In this document: piece by piece, positions 14,901-24,170 of the stretch
How the letters are laid out: each line of letters starts with the position of its first letter
Numbering within the stretch: the first letter of the stretch is position 1
Assembly (NCBI RefSeq): GCF_014323725.1
Contig: NZ_JABVED010000008.1
Span: forward strand, 1-64,000
DNA: 64,000 nt
Direction: 5' to 3'
Origin: Actinokineospora xionganensis
GTDB taxonomy: Bacteria; Actinomycetota; Actinomycetes; Mycobacteriales; Pseudonocardiaceae
Program-made: the position numbers and the translations under genes
The notes under the pieces: model-generated
The model's input: the letters and a program-made list of their open reading frames with translations, nothing else
Told to the model about the DNA's origin: nothing
The model's database searches: none

Positions 14901-15544
14901 TTCTTGCGGGCGAGGGTCACGCCGTCGCGCAGGGGGAGCATGACGCTGTCGACGCGGTCGTCGGCGACGACGATGTCATTGATGCGGCGGATCGCGATAT
15001 CGGCGGGCTCTTGGGCCGAGTCATCGACGACACGGCCGGAGCGCAGGACGTTGTCGAGGGCGATGACGCCGCCGGGGCGCAGGCGCGGGACCAGCTCGGC
15101 GTAGTAATCCGGGTAGCCCTCCTTGTCGGCGTCGACGAAAGCGAAGTCGATCACCGGGTCGGTGGGCAGGGCGCGCAGGGTCTCGATGGCGGGAGCGATG
15201 CGCAGGTCGATGCGGTCGGTGAGGCCCGCGCGCTCCCAGTACTTGCGGGCGATCGACGTCCATTCCTCGCTGACGTCGCAGGCGATCAGCTTGCCGCCCT
15301 CGGCGAGGCCGCGGGCCACGCAGATCGAGGAGTAGCCGGTGAAGACGCCGACCTCGACAGCGTTCTTGGCGCCGAGGATGCGCACGAGCATGGTGAAGAA
15401 CTCGCCCTCGTCGTGCGAGATCTGCATGACGGCGGCGTCCGGGTACGCCTCGACTGTCTCGGCGGCGAGGTCCCGCAGGATGTCGTCCGCCTGCGTGGAG
15501 TGGGCCAGCAGGTAGTCGCTGATGGCGGGATTGAGAATGTCCAT
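14897..15544 (-). CDS. Class I SAM-dependent O-methyltransferase
   Basis: Member of the caffeoyl-CoA/catechol O-methyltransferase-like family, about 215 residues. The SAM-binding motif VGVFTGYSS and the metal-associated VDADKEGY motif are present. The natural substrate cannot be told from sequence. Start choice is open: ATG at 15544 or a TTG at 15556 directly after the asparaginase stop; neither has a clear ribosome-binding site. It follows the asparaginase gene and precedes the repeat protein in what looks like one transcript. Confidence 0.85.
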   Translation of the reverse strand: MDILNPAISDYLLAHSTQADDILRDLAAETVEAYPDAAVMQISHDEGEFFTMLVRILGAKNAVEVGVFTGYSSICVARGLAEGGKLIACDVSEEWTSIARKYWERAGLTDRIDLRIAPAIETLRALPTDPVIDFAFVDADKEGYPDYYAELVPRLRPGGVIALDNVLRSGRVVDDSAQEPADIAIRRINDIVVADDRVDSVMLPLRDGVTLARKK

Positions 15545-15556
15545 TCCGCTATTCAA

Positions 15557-16540
15557 CTACCGATAGAGCTCGAATGTCGCGGCGATTCGGTCGTGGTCGG
15601 CGCCGTCGGCGAGGAGCAGTTGCAGCAGGATCCGGGCCTTCGCCGGGTCGAGGAAGCCGCCGTGGATGAGGCCGCGGTCGAACAGGTCGCGCTCGGAGCC
15701 CGGGTAGCCGTAGGTGGCGCGCAGGACGGAGCCTGAGCCGGTTCGCGAAGCAAGCACCACAGGGACGCGCTGCGCGAATTCGGCGACCAGCGGGACCATC
15801 CCCGCGGGCACGTGGCCCGCGCCGAGGCCCGCGATCACGATGCCGTCGAAGGCGTCCCCGGCGCGGCGCAGGAGTTCGCCGTCGTCGCCGAGGGTCACGG
15901 TGACCAGGCCGACGCGCCGGGCGGAGATCTTGTCCGTGGCGGGCAGGACCAGGTTGATCCGCGGAGTGCCGCGCAGCCGCGGTTCGCCCTCGACGATGAG
16001 GCCGAGGGGGCCGAAACCTGGGGAGACGAACGCGCCGGTGCTGCTGGTGTGGCTCTTGCGGACGAAGCGAGCGCCGTGGACCTCGTCGGACATCACGACC
16101 AAACAGCCGAGCGCGCGCGCGTCATCGGACAGCGCGACGCGGATGGCGGCGTAGAGGTTGGCCGGACCGTCCGCGCCCGCCGAGGCGGGGGCGCGCATGG
16201 CGCCGGTGACGACGACGGGGGCCGGGCTGTCGACGGTGAGGTCGAGGAAGAGGGCGGTCTCCTCGATGGTGTCGGTGCCGTGGGTGACCACGACGCCGGT
16301 GGCGCCGTTGGCGATCTCCTCGCGGACGGCGTGGCTCAGGGCGGTGAGGTCGTCGAAGCCGAGCGACGGGCTGGGCAGGGAGCGCAGGGTGCTGGCGGTG
16401 AGGTCGACGCCGAGGTCGGCCAGGCCGGGGACTGCGGCGATGAGGTCGTCGGCGCCGAGGGCGGGGACGACACCGCCGTCGGCGCTGGGGGCCATGGCGA
16501 TGGTCCCGCCCATGGCGATGATGGCCACACGAGGCCGCAC
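15557..16540 (-). CDS. L-asparaginase (type I/II-like)
   Basis: Hydrolyses asparagine to aspartate and ammonia. The 327-residue protein has both threonine signatures: MGGTIAM near the start (nucleophile Thr) and VVTHGTDTIEETA in the middle. No signal peptide is seen, so it is probably cytoplasmic. The GTG at 16540 is preceded by GGAGGAATC, an excellent ribosome-binding site; the longer open frame upstream overlaps a duplicated piece of the flavoprotein gene. Confidence 0.93.
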   Translation of the reverse strand: MRPRVAIIAMGGTIAMAPSADGGVVPALGADDLIAAVPGLADLGVDLTASTLRSLPSPSLGFDDLTALSHAVREEIANGATGVVVTHGTDTIEETALFLDLTVDSPAPVVVTGAMRAPASAGADGPANLYAAIRVALSDDARALGCLVVMSDEVHGARFVRKSHTSSTGAFVSPGFGPLGLIVEGEPRLRGTPRINLVLPATDKISARRVGLVTVTLGDDGELLRRAGDAFDGIVIAGLGAGHVPAGMVPLVAEFAQRVPVVLASRTGSGSVLRATYGYPGSERDLFDRGLIHGGFLDPAKARILLQLLLADGADHDRIAATFELYR

Positions 16541-16560
16541 GATTCCTCCACGTATGTCGA

Positions 16561-16602
16561 ACTCACTTGCCTGACGGGGCGACTCACTTGCCTGAACGGG
16601 CG
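16561..16602. repeat. 21-bp tandem duplication at the flavoprotein gene end
   Basis: Two adjacent 21-base copies (16561-16581 and 16582-16602) differ at two positions. The second copy, in plus-strand order, contains the last codons and stop of the flavoprotein gene; the first lies just past the stop. It looks like a local slippage duplication of the gene's 3' end. Confidence 0.85.
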
Positions 16603-17105
16603 ACTCGCGGGTCGAGGAGGTCGAGGAGTGGGGTCCAGGGGTCAGCCACACCGGCGTCGGAAATATAGGCGCCCGCGCTCTGGAGGGTGTCGAGGTGGGA
16701 CTGCCAGCGGGGGTGGGCGCGCTGGGCCGGGTCGGCTTGGGGGCGGATGACCACGCGGACACCGGGGGTGCCGAGGGCTTCACCCAGTGCGGTGAGGGCC
16801 TGGTTGTCGGCGATGCCCAACGCGAGTTTGGCGAGGGAGTTGGCCGTCGCGGGGACGAAGAGGAACGCGTCCGGTGTCGGGTACGGCTTCGGTTGCGACG
16901 GGAGACGGCCGGTGCTGCGCAGTGGCAGCTCGGTCAGTGCCCGCAACCGCGGGGTCTCCCCCGCCGCGTCCATCCAGCGGGCCGCGGTCGGGGTCAGCGT
17001 GATCGCGAGCCGCCAGCCCGCCTCGGCGGCGGGCTCGGCGATCTCGACCCGCAACCGCTGGTCGACGCCGTAGCCCGCCGCCGCGACCAGGCCGAGCGTC
17101 CTCAT
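16584..17105 (-). CDS. Flavoprotein (phosphopantothenoylcysteine decarboxylase-like)
   Basis: A 173-residue protein of the flavin-dependent decarboxylase fold. The flavoprotein signature PATANSLAKLALGIADNQA is clear in the centre. It is distinct from the true CoaBC encoded at 26772-28037, so it is probably a paralogue of unknown substrate. The start ATG overlaps the rsmB stop (ATGA). It is the last gene of the def-fmt-rsmB series. Confidence 0.8.
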   Translation of the reverse strand: MRTLGLVAAAGYGVDQRLRVEIAEPAAEAGWRLAITLTPTAARWMDAAGETPRLRALTELPLRSTGRLPSQPKPYPTPDAFLFVPATANSLAKLALGIADNQALTALGEALGTPGVRVVIRPQADPAQRAHPRWQSHLDTLQSAGAYISDAGVADPWTPLLDLLDPRVARSGK

Positions 17106-18532
17106 CGTCGGAGGAGGGCGCAGAACATGGCGTCGGTGCCGTGGCGGTGCGGCCAGAGCTGCACGTACGGGCCGTCGCCGAGGTCCGGGACGTCCGGGAA
17201 GTACTCGCGCGCGTCGATGGGGGTCACACCGGTTCGACGGACCACGTCGGAGACGACGCCGATGGTCTCGGCGAGGTGCGGGGAACACACCACGTAGGCC
17301 ACGACTCCGCCGGGGCGGACCAGGTTGAGCGCGCTGGTCAGCAGAGCGCTCTGCAGGCGCGTCAGGTCCCCGACATCCGACGGCTGCCTGCGCCAGCGGG
17401 CCTCCGGCCTGCGCCGCAGGGCACCGAGACCGGTGCACGGGGCGTCGACGAGGACACGGTCGTAGGAGCCCAGTTCCAGGCCCGGGGAGCGGCCGTCGGC
17501 GACGTGGATCTTGACCGGCAGACCCGAGGTGATGCGCTCGATGAGCTTCGCGCGGTGCGGAGCCTTCTCGACGGCGTCGAGGGTTCCCGCGTTGATCGCG
17601 GCGAGGGCGCCCAGGAGCGCCGCCTTGCCGCCGGGGCCCGCGCACAGGTCGAGCCAGCGCAGGTCGGAGCCCTCGACCTCGGGCCGGGTCAGGGCGAGCG
17701 CGCACAGCTGGCTGCCCTCGTCCTGCACGCCCGCGAGCTTCTCCTTGACCGCGTCGAGGTCGCCGGGGTCGCCCGCGCCCGCGTCGAGGCGGACGCCGTA
17801 GGGCGAGTACGGCGCGACGTCGCCGCCGGTCATCGCGGCCAACTCTTCCGCGCTGACCTCGCCCGGGCGGGCGACCAAGTGCACGGCGGGGCGCTCGTCG
17901 TCGGCGCGCAGGGCGTCCGACAGCTCTTCGCCCGTGGTGCCGAGGGCGTCGGCGAAGGCGCGGGCGATCCAGCGCGGGTGGGCGTTGCGGGCGGCGAGGT
18001 TGCCGACCGGGTCCTCGCCCGCGTCGGGGGCGAGCTGGTCGAGCCAGGCGCTCTCGTCCTTCTCCGACACCTTGCGCAGCACGGCGTTGACGAAGCCCGT
18101 GGGCCGCGGACCCTGGTCCGCGCGCACCATGTCCACAGTGGACGCGACGGCGGCGTGGGCCGGGATTCGGGTGCGCAGCAGCTGGTAGGCGCCCAGTCGC
18201 AGGGAGTCGAGCAGGTACGGCTCCACTTTGGACAGCGGCCGGTCGATGCACTCGGCGAGGATGTCGTCGATGAGGCCCATGGCGCGGCAGGTGCCGTAGG
18301 TCAGTTCCGTGGCCAGCGCGGCGTCGCGGCCGGAGATGCGGCGCTCACGCAGCAGCTTGGGCAGCACGAGGTTGGCGTAGGCGTCGTCGGCGCGTACCGC
18401 GCGCAGCGTGTCGAGCGCGGCCCGGCGGGCGGGGTCGTCGGTCGGCGGACGGTCGGGCGTGTCCGGCCTGCGCGGCGGTCGCGCGCGGCCCGGTCGTGAT
18501 GGCCGATGCGCTCGTTTGCCTGGCTGCGTCAC
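17102..18532 (-). CDS. rsmB: 16S rRNA (cytosine-967 C5)-methyltransferase
   Basis: Methylates C967 of 16S rRNA. The 476-residue protein has a basic Pro/Arg-rich N-terminus, a NusB-like RNA-binding domain (about 50-200) and a C-terminal SAM methyltransferase domain. The domain carries motif [15 protein letters not shown], the PCTG motif in VDAPCTGLG, and the catalytic cysteine in YVVCSPH, where the family more often has TCS. The GTG at 18532 makes a GTGA overlap with the fmt stop. The def-fmt-rsmB order is widely conserved. Confidence 0.95.
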   Translation of the reverse strand: MTQPGKRAHRPSRPGRARPPRRPDTPDRPPTDDPARRAALDTLRAVRADDAYANLVLPKLLRERRISGRDAALATELTYGTCRAMGLIDDILAECIDRPLSKVEPYLLDSLRLGAYQLLRTRIPAHAAVASTVDMVRADQGPRPTGFVNAVLRKVSEKDESAWLDQLAPDAGEDPVGNLAARNAHPRWIARAFADALGTTGEELSDALRADDERPAVHLVARPGEVSAEELAAMTGGDVAPYSPYGVRLDAGAGDPGDLDAVKEKLAGVQDEGSQLCALALTRPEVEGSDLRWLDLCAGPGGKAALLGALAAINAGTLDAVEKAPHRAKLIERITSGLPVKIHVADGRSPGLELGSYDRVLVDAPCTGLGALRRRPEARWRRQPSDVGDLTRLQSALLTSALNLVRPGGVVAYVVCSPHLAETIGVVSDVVRRTGVTPIDAREYFPDVPDLGDGPYVQLWPHRHGTDAMFCALLRR

Positions 18533-19452
18533 GTCAACCGCTCCCCTGCTTCGATGCGGATGCCGCGCGCCCAGTCGGTCGCCTGCATGCGTTTTTTCCC
18601 TTGTGCCTGTACTTCGCCCAGCCGCAACGGCCACGTGGCCGTCCCGACCAGGATGCGCTTGCGCTCGACGAGCAGCTCACCCGGGGCGAGTTCGCCTTCG
18701 GCCCTCGTCATCGGGCCGAGCTTGATCCGCTCGCCGCGGAACTCCGTCCACGCGCCGGGCTCGGGCGTGACCGCGCGGACGCGGCGGTCGACGGCGAGAC
18801 CCGGGAGGGTGAAGTCGACCTTCGCGTCCTCGACGGTGATCTTGTGGGCGTAGCTGACGCCGTCGGCGGGTTGCTCGCGCGCGACCAGTTTGCCGTCTTC
18901 GATGCCGTCCAGTGTGGACAGCAGCAGACCGGCGCCCGCGACCGCGAGCCGGTCTAGCAGCGCGCCGGAGGTGTCATCGGGCCGGATCGGCTCGGTGAGC
19001 ACACCGAAGACCGGACCCGCGTCGAGTTCCTTGACGATCTGGAACGTGGTGGCGCCGGTGATCTCGTCGCCGTGGTAGACCGCTGCCTGAACAGGTGCCG
19101 CGCCGCGCCACGCGGGCAGCACCGAGAAGTGCAGGTTGACCCAGCCGCGGCGGGGAATGTCCAAAGCGGACTGCGGCAGCATGGCGCCGTAGGCCACGAC
19201 CGGGCAGCAGTCCGGCTCGATCTCACGCAGCCGGGCCTGGAAAGACTTGCTCGACGCCTTGGCCGGGCTCAGCACCTCGATGCCGTGCTCATCGGCCAGC
19301 GCCGCGACAGGCGAGCGGACCAGCTTGCGACCGCGGCCCGCGGGGGCGTCCGGCCGGGTGACGACGGCGGCGACCTCATGGCGGCCGGACTCCAGCAGCG
19401 CCCGCAGCGACGGGACGGCGACCTCGGGCGTGCCCGCGAACACCAGCCGCAT
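18529..19452 (-). CDS. fmt: Methionyl-tRNA formyltransferase
   Basis: Formylates initiator Met-tRNA using 10-formyl-tetrahydrofolate. The 307-residue protein has the formyltransferase core [17 protein letters not shown] with the catalytic Asn and His, and the catalytic Asp in [12 protein letters not shown]-terminal OB-like tRNA-binding domain follows. The ATG at 19452 overlaps the def stop by one base (TGATG). Functionally paired with def, which removes the formyl group later. Confidence 0.97.
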   Translation of the reverse strand: MRLVFAGTPEVAVPSLRALLESGRHEVAAVVTRPDAPAGRGRKLVRSPVAALADEHGIEVLSPAKASSKSFQARLREIEPDCCPVVAYGAMLPQSALDIPRRGWVNLHFSVLPAWRGAAPVQAAVYHGDEITGATTFQIVKELDAGPVFGVLTEPIRPDDTSGALLDRLAVAGAGLLLSTLDGIEDGKLVAREQPADGVSYAHKITVEDAKVDFTLPGLAVDRRVRAVTPEPGAWTEFRGERIKLGPMTRAEGELAPGELLVERKRILVGTATWPLRLGEVQAQGKKRMQATDWARGIRIEAGERLT

Positions 19453-19997
19453 CAGTGAGCACCGAACAGCGGGTGCGGGCTCTGCTTGAGCGTCGGCACC
19501 GCGCCGTCGAACCAGGGCGCGTCGCGGATCTCGCGCATCGCGAGCTTGCGAGTGGCCTCGTCGAGCCGGTCGACGAACAGCACACCGTCGAGATGGTCGG
19601 TCTCGTGCTGGATGCAGCGGGCCAGCAGGTCGGTGCCCTCGATCTCGATGGGCTCACCGTGCATGTTGAACCCGCGCGCGACCACGTTGCTGTGGCGGCG
19701 GCAGTCCCAGGAGAAGCCGGGGATCGACAGGCAGCCCTCGGGGCCTTCCTGGTAGTCCTCGCCGACCGAGGTCCACACCGGGTTGATCATGTGCCCGGCG
19801 AACCCGTCGCAGTGGTAGGTGAACACCCGCAGCCCGACCCCGAGCTGCGGCGCGGCGATCCCGGCGCCACCCTGGGACTCCATCGTGTCCCAGAGGTCCT
19901 TGACGAGGTTGTGCAGCTCTCGGTCGAAGTCGACCACCTCGGCGGCGGGCGTGCGCAGCACGGGATCCCCGAAGAGCCGGATCGGCTGAACGGTCAC
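19452..19997 (-). CDS. def: Peptide deformylase
   Basis: Removes the formyl group from nascent proteins. All three metal-site motifs are present in the 181-residue protein: GGAGIAAPQ (43-51), EGCLS with the metal-binding C89, and HETDH (131-135). The GTG at 19997 has GAAGGAG just upstream. It is divergent from the ECF sigma gene and first in the def-fmt-rsmB-flavoprotein run. Confidence 0.97.
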   Translation of the reverse strand: MTVQPIRLFGDPVLRTPAAEVVDFDRELHNLVKDLWDTMESQGGAGIAAPQLGVGLRVFTYHCDGFAGHMINPVWTSVGEDYQEGPEGCLSIPGFSWDCRRHSNVVARGFNMHGEPIEIEGTDLLARCIQHETDHLDGVLFVDRLDEATRKLAMREIRDAPWFDGAVPTLKQSPHPLFGAH

Positions 19998-20131
19998 AAA
20001 GCTCCTTCGACGTGCGGGCGGTCGTCCCAGTGTATTCAGCTCCGATGCAACGCTTCACGCCGGAGCGGACACCTACCGTCGTGACTACCATCGCGCGATC
20101 AAGCTGGGGGGCGGGAGCGCTGGACATCGTT

Positions 20132-20686
20132 GTGGCCGCTGACAGCGACGCGGTCTTGTGGAGAAAGGCCGCGGACGGCGACCGATCCGCGTTCGGTCTG
20201 CTGTTCGAACGGCATGTCCAGGCGGTGTGGAACCACGCATACCGGCTCACCGGGTCATGGGCCCAGGCCGAGGACGTGACGTCGGCCGCGTTCATGACCG
20301 GCTGGTCGAGGCGGCGCGAGGTGACCTTGGTCCGGGACAGCGCACTGCCCTGGCTCTACGCGGTGGCGGGCAACCTCGCGCGCACCGAGTACCGGCGCTC
20401 GACCAGGTTCCTGCGGGCCGTGCGGAAGGTTCCGGTGGAGCACACCGCCGCCGACCACGCCGACGCCGTCGTCCAGCGGGTCGACGACGACCGGCGCACC
20501 AGGGAGGTCGCCGAAGCCGTGCGCTCGCTGCCGAAGGCGGAGCGGGAAGCGGTCGAGCTGTGTCTGTTGGGGGAAGTGTCGACCGCGGACGCGGCCGCGC
20601 TGCTCGGGGTCGCGGAGGTCAGCGTGCGATCCCGGCTGTCGCGGGCGCGGGCCCGGCTGCGCACTGTGCTGGAGGAGAGGGCATGA
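20132..20686 (+). CDS. ECF-type RNA polymerase sigma factor
   Basis: Extracytoplasmic-function sigma factor, about 184 residues. Region 2 covers the AFGLLFERHVQAVWNHAYRLTG segment and the following AEDVTSAAF part; region 4 is the C-terminal helix-turn-helix VSTADAAALLGVAEVSVRSRLSRA. The start is uncertain: GTG 20132 gives a typical length, while GTG 20081 and ATG 20045 are in frame. The stop overlaps the next gene (ATGA), which encodes a single-span membrane protein in the usual anti-sigma position. Confidence 0.85.
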   Translation: MAADSDAVLWRKAADGDRSAFGLLFERHVQAVWNHAYRLTGSWAQAEDVTSAAFMTGWSRRREVTLVRDSALPWLYAVAGNLARTEYRRSTRFLRAVRKVPVEHTAADHADAVVQRVDDDRRTREVAEAVRSLPKAEREAVELCLLGEVSTADAAALLGVAEVSVRSRLSRARARLRTVLEERA

Positions 20687-21927
20687 CCGAGGAATGGAGG
20701 CCGTACGTCGCGCCCCGGCGCGACCTGCCGGACGCGGTCCGCGACCGCATCCGGACCCACGCGCTGGGCGAGGTGAAAGCACCTGGCGGCAGGCGGCGCA
20801 CACCGTTGGCCGTGGCCGCGGGAGTGGCGCTGCTCGTCGCCGCCGGTTCTTTGGCGGTGGACTCGCTGGCCGGTGTCCAGGCACCCGCGAACGGCCTGCC
20901 TGGACCGGAGATCGACATGACCCGCGCGCAGGCCGAGTTGGACCGCTGTTGGGCCGCCGTCGTGGACGCGGGGAAGGCGATGCGGTTCCCACATCGGGCG
21001 ACCTGGCGGCCGGTGATCGGCTGGCAGGTCGAGGGCCGGTGGATCGTCGCGGCCCGGTCGGATGAGACGCCGATCATCTGCGAGACGACCACGACGTCGG
21101 TGACGGTGTCGGACCCGAAGGGCCTGGCGCCTGCCGCGTCGGGGACGGGGACGGCCGCGCTGCTGTTCACCCCTGCGGGCTCCATCGCGGGTGTGGCCGA
21201 CCCTGCTTGGTCGACGTTGCACGTCAGCTCAGACTCGCCGGGAGGTCCAGCAACGGCGGCCATCGTGAAGGATGGTTTGTGGGTAGGGATGAACCCGCTG
21301 CCGCGGGGACAGTTGCGCGTCAGCGCCAATTTCCCCGGTCAAGGCACCTCCGGGCCTGATTTCCGCGATCTTCCCGCGCCCGCGACTCCCGCGGTCTCGG
21401 TGGTCGACCGTCCACTTCCGGCAGGCGAACGAGCTTCCCACGAAGGACGCTTCCTGGGCGAATGCCTTAGTTCCGTGGAAACCCCTGTTTCCGATCCTGA
21501 CGCGTGGCAGCCGGGTGCGATGGCGTCAGTCGGTGCGGACCAGACGGTCATGGCACGGCTCGGTGAGTTGGTCGCGTACTGCACCGGCGACTTCCACCCG
21601 TCCGGGGGTGAGCGCCGGTTCTTCTTCACCTTCATCCGGGATGAGGTGATGCTCGCCCGGCCGGTCCAGTTCGTCACCGTAATCAAAGCTGAGCCCGGCG
21701 AGGGCGCATGGGCGGTCGGCGCGGTCCAGCCGGAGGTCGCTGCCATGACGATGACCGCGAAGCCCGGGGATGCCCCGGTCTCCGTGCCGATCGTCAGATC
21801 GACCTTCGCGGTGCCCATTCCCGAGGAACTGGTCCCAGACCTTCAGTCTGTGCCCTTGGGGATCAACGTGGTGCTGACCGATCGGGACGGAAAACAAATC
21901 CGCTCCGGGCAGTTGTTCCCGGGGTGA
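20683..21927 (+). CDS. Single-span membrane protein in anti-sigma position
   Basis: A 414-residue protein with a short cytoplasmic N-terminus (about 1-37), one membrane segment (about 38-60, Ala/Val/Leu-rich) and a large extracytoplasmic domain. It is translationally coupled to the ECF sigma gene (ATGA). The N-terminus has no zinc-binding HxxxCxxC motif, so it is not a classic ZAS anti-sigma factor. A sensor or anti-sigma role is inferred from position only. The outer domain has several cysteines that could pair. It is convergent with priA with only 3 bases between stops. Confidence 0.7.
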   Translation: MTEEWRPYVAPRRDLPDAVRDRIRTHALGEVKAPGGRRRTPLAVAAGVALLVAAGSLAVDSLAGVQAPANGLPGPEIDMTRAQAELDRCWAAVVDAGKAMRFPHRATWRPVIGWQVEGRWIVAARSDETPIICETTTTSVTVSDPKGLAPAASGTGTAALLFTPAGSIAGVADPAWSTLHVSSDSPGGPATAAIVKDGLWVGMNPLPRGQLRVSANFPGQGTSGPDFRDLPAPATPAVSVVDRPLPAGERASHEGRFLGECLSSVETPVSDPDAWQPGAMASVGADQTVMARLGELVAYCTGDFHPSGGERRFFFTFIRDEVMLARPVQFVTVIKAEPGEGAWAVGAVQPEVAAMTMTAKPGDAPVSVPIVRSTFAVPIPEELVPDLQSVPLGINVVLTDRDGKQIRSGQLFPG

Positions 21928-21930
21928 AGG

Positions 21931-23964
21931 TCAGATCATTTCCAGCGGATCGAGCTGGACGCGCAGGGGGTCTGGTTCCTTGCGGGCGGTGCGGATGGCT
22001 TGGGCCTTGGCCAGGGCGGTGGCAAGGGCCCGGCCTTCGACGCGGGTCACGCGGATCAGGGCGCGCTCGCGGGCCGCCTGGCCGTCGGCGTCCAACTCGC
22101 CCAGGGGGACTGGGCCGAGGACTTCGCCCGTCGGGGGCAGGGGGAGGTCGTCCAGGAATGCGGCGAGGGCGCTGGGGGTGCCGTCGACGGAGGCCATGCG
22201 GACGGCCGGGGGGAAGCCGAGTTCGGCGCGGGCGGCGAGTTCGCGGGACGCGTGCCAGACCGGGTCCCAGCGGACGAGGGCCTGGACTGTGGGGGCGGCC
22301 GAGTCGGCCATCACGACGACTCGGCCGCCTTCGCTCGCTGGTCTGACCAGGGCGGACGCGGTCATCCAGCGGCGGAGGGCCTCCTCGGTGGCGCGCAGGT
22401 CGGCGCGGTTGAGCAGGGCCCAGGCGTCGAGGAGGAGGGCGGCGCCGTAGCCGTGCTCGGCCACAGGTTCGGCGCCGGGGGTGGCGACGACCAGGGCGGG
22501 TTCGGGGCCGACGGCGGCAAGGACCTCTGGGCCGCCGGAGGTGCGAACGGGGACTCCGGCGAAGGCCCGGCCCAGCTCCTCGGCGGTGCGTTTCGCGCCG
22601 ATGACGACGGCGCGGAGTTTGCGGGAGCCGCAGGTGGGGCAGCGGTAGTTGGCGTCGGCGGCGGCGCACCAGCGGCAGGCGGGGGGTTTGTTCTCGCCCT
22701 GGCTGAGCGGGCCGGCGCAGCGGCGGCAGCGGGCAGGGGTGCGGCATTCCTGGCAAGTCAGGGCGGGGACGTAGCCGCGGCGCGGGACCTGCACGAGGAC
22801 GGGGTGGCCCGCCTTGAGTGCGGCCCGGGCGGCGTCGAACGCGACGGAGGGGACGCGGGCGGTGCGGGCGGCCGGGTCGCGGGCGAGTTGGGACTCGTGC
22901 TCCCCGATGGCGGTGACACGCGGGGCGGCGTCGCGGACGGCTTCTCGGGTGGCGACGATCTCCGGGGCCCAGCCCGAGTCGACGAGGACCTGGGCCTCGG
23001 CGGTGCGGGCGAAACCGGCGACGAGAACGCTTGCGTGCCCGAGTGCCCCGCGCTGGATCAGAACGTCGCGGACGTGTGGGTACGGGGAGCGAAGGTCGGA
23101 GTGCTGGTCGTCGCCGTCGTCCCAGACGACGAGGATGCCCGGGTTCTCGACCGGGGCGTACGCGCTCGCGCGGGTGCCGACCACGATCCGCGCGCGACCG
23201 CGCCGCAGGGAGAGCCAGGCGCGATAGCGCTTCGCGGGACCTTGGTCGGCCGACAACGCGACCACTGCGTCCGCACCCGCGAGTGCCACGCAGGCGCCGT
23301 GGACCCGGGTCACGTCACGGTGGTCCGGGACGACGAGGACCGCGCCCCGGCCTGCGGAGGCGGCGGTGGCGGCGAGTTCGGCGAGCCGGGTGGGCCAGTC
23401 CTCCCCCGGCAGGGCCTGCCAGACGGCGTGGGCCTGCCTGCCGGTGCGGACGGCGTCGAGGAAGGCGTTGCCGCGCGGGTAACGCGACCAGCCCGCCGAG
23501 TCGGGGGCGGCGGGCGGCGGGACGGGTTCGGCGGGGTCCTCGGCTTCGACCCGGCCGTGCCGCGGCGGGATGGCGAGGCGAAGGACGTCGATCATGGTGC
23601 CGCCGTACCGGTCGGCGACAGCGCGGCAGAGGCGGGCGATCTCGGGGGCCAGCACCGGTTCGGGTGAGACCACCCGGTCGAGGAACTGGAGGGTGCCGGG
23701 GTGGTCGGACTCGGCGATCCGCTCGATCAGGAACCCGTCGACGAGCTGTCCGGCGAAGCGGACCCGGATGCGGCAGCCGGGGACGGCGTCGGGGCTGAGT
23801 TTGTCGGGAACGAGGTAGTCGTAGGTGCGGTCGAGGTGCGCGAGGGGCACGTCGACGTAGACCTTGGCCACGGGGAGGTCGGCGGCGGGTTGTTGCTTGC
23901 CCTTGGGTGGGGCAGGTTTTTTGGGTGCGGCGACCTCGAACAGGGCGTCGGGGTCGGAGGGCAT
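21931..23964 (-). CDS. priA: Replication restart protein PriA, helicase motifs degenerate
   Basis: Primosomal protein N' homologue, 677 residues. The N-terminal DNA-binding domain and the zinc-binding cluster (eight cysteines in CQEC, CRRC, CRWC and CPTC pairs) are present. The helicase core is degenerate: no Walker A GxxGxGKT is visible and the DEEH position reads DDGDDQHSD. This degenerate form is known in actinobacteria, where helicase activity is doubted. It probably acts as a structural primosome or fork-recognition protein. The ATG at 23964 is clear. Confidence 0.92.
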   Translation of the reverse strand: MPSDPDALFEVAAPKKPAPPKGKQQPAADLPVAKVYVDVPLAHLDRTYDYLVPDKLSPDAVPGCRIRVRFAGQLVDGFLIERIAESDHPGTLQFLDRVVSPEPVLAPEIARLCRAVADRYGGTMIDVLRLAIPPRHGRVEAEDPAEPVPPPAAPDSAGWSRYPRGNAFLDAVRTGRQAHAVWQALPGEDWPTRLAELAATAASAGRGAVLVVPDHRDVTRVHGACVALAGADAVVALSADQGPAKRYRAWLSLRRGRARIVVGTRASAYAPVENPGILVVWDDGDDQHSDLRSPYPHVRDVLIQRGALGHASVLVAGFARTAEAQVLVDSGWAPEIVATREAVRDAAPRVTAIGEHESQLARDPAARTARVPSVAFDAARAALKAGHPVLVQVPRRGYVPALTCQECRTPARCRRCAGPLSQGENKPPACRWCAAADANYRCPTCGSRKLRAVVIGAKRTAEELGRAFAGVPVRTSGGPEVLAAVGPEPALVVATPGAEPVAEHGYGAALLLDAWALLNRADLRATEEALRRWMTASALVRPASEGGRVVVMADSAAPTVQALVRWDPVWHASRELAARAELGFPPAVRMASVDGTPSALAAFLDDLPLPPTGEVLGPVPLGELDADGQAARERALIRVTRVEGRALATALAKAQAIRTARKEPDPLRVQLDPLEMI

Positions 23965-23994
23965 GTGCGCTGGTTTACCAGAGAGGGCCGACGA

Positions 23995-24165
23995 TCACCC
24001 GGTGCGGGCCAGCAGGTGCGGCGCCCAAGAGGAGGCGGGGACGCGGAGGATTCCCCCATCCGGGTTCTTGGAATCACGCACGTGGACCTCCGTGGAATAC
24101 GACACCTCGACACAGTCCTGGGCACCACTGCCGCTGAAGCTCGACTTCCGCCACTCGCTGTACAT
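23995..24165 (-). CDS. DUF397 small protein
   Basis: A 56-residue protein with the DUF397 signature: WRKSSFSGSGAQDCVEV near the start and VRDSKNPDGGILRVPASSW near the end. It starts 5 bases after the XRE regulator stop. DUF397 proteins are typically encoded beside XRE/DUF5753 regulators in actinomycetes (the whiJ-type arrangement) and are thought to modulate them. The gene is very short but the family match is unambiguous. Confidence 0.92.
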   Translation of the reverse strand: MYSEWRKSSFSGSGAQDCVEVSYSTEVHVRDSKNPDGGILRVPASSWAPHLLARTG

Positions 24166-24170
24166 GCGTT

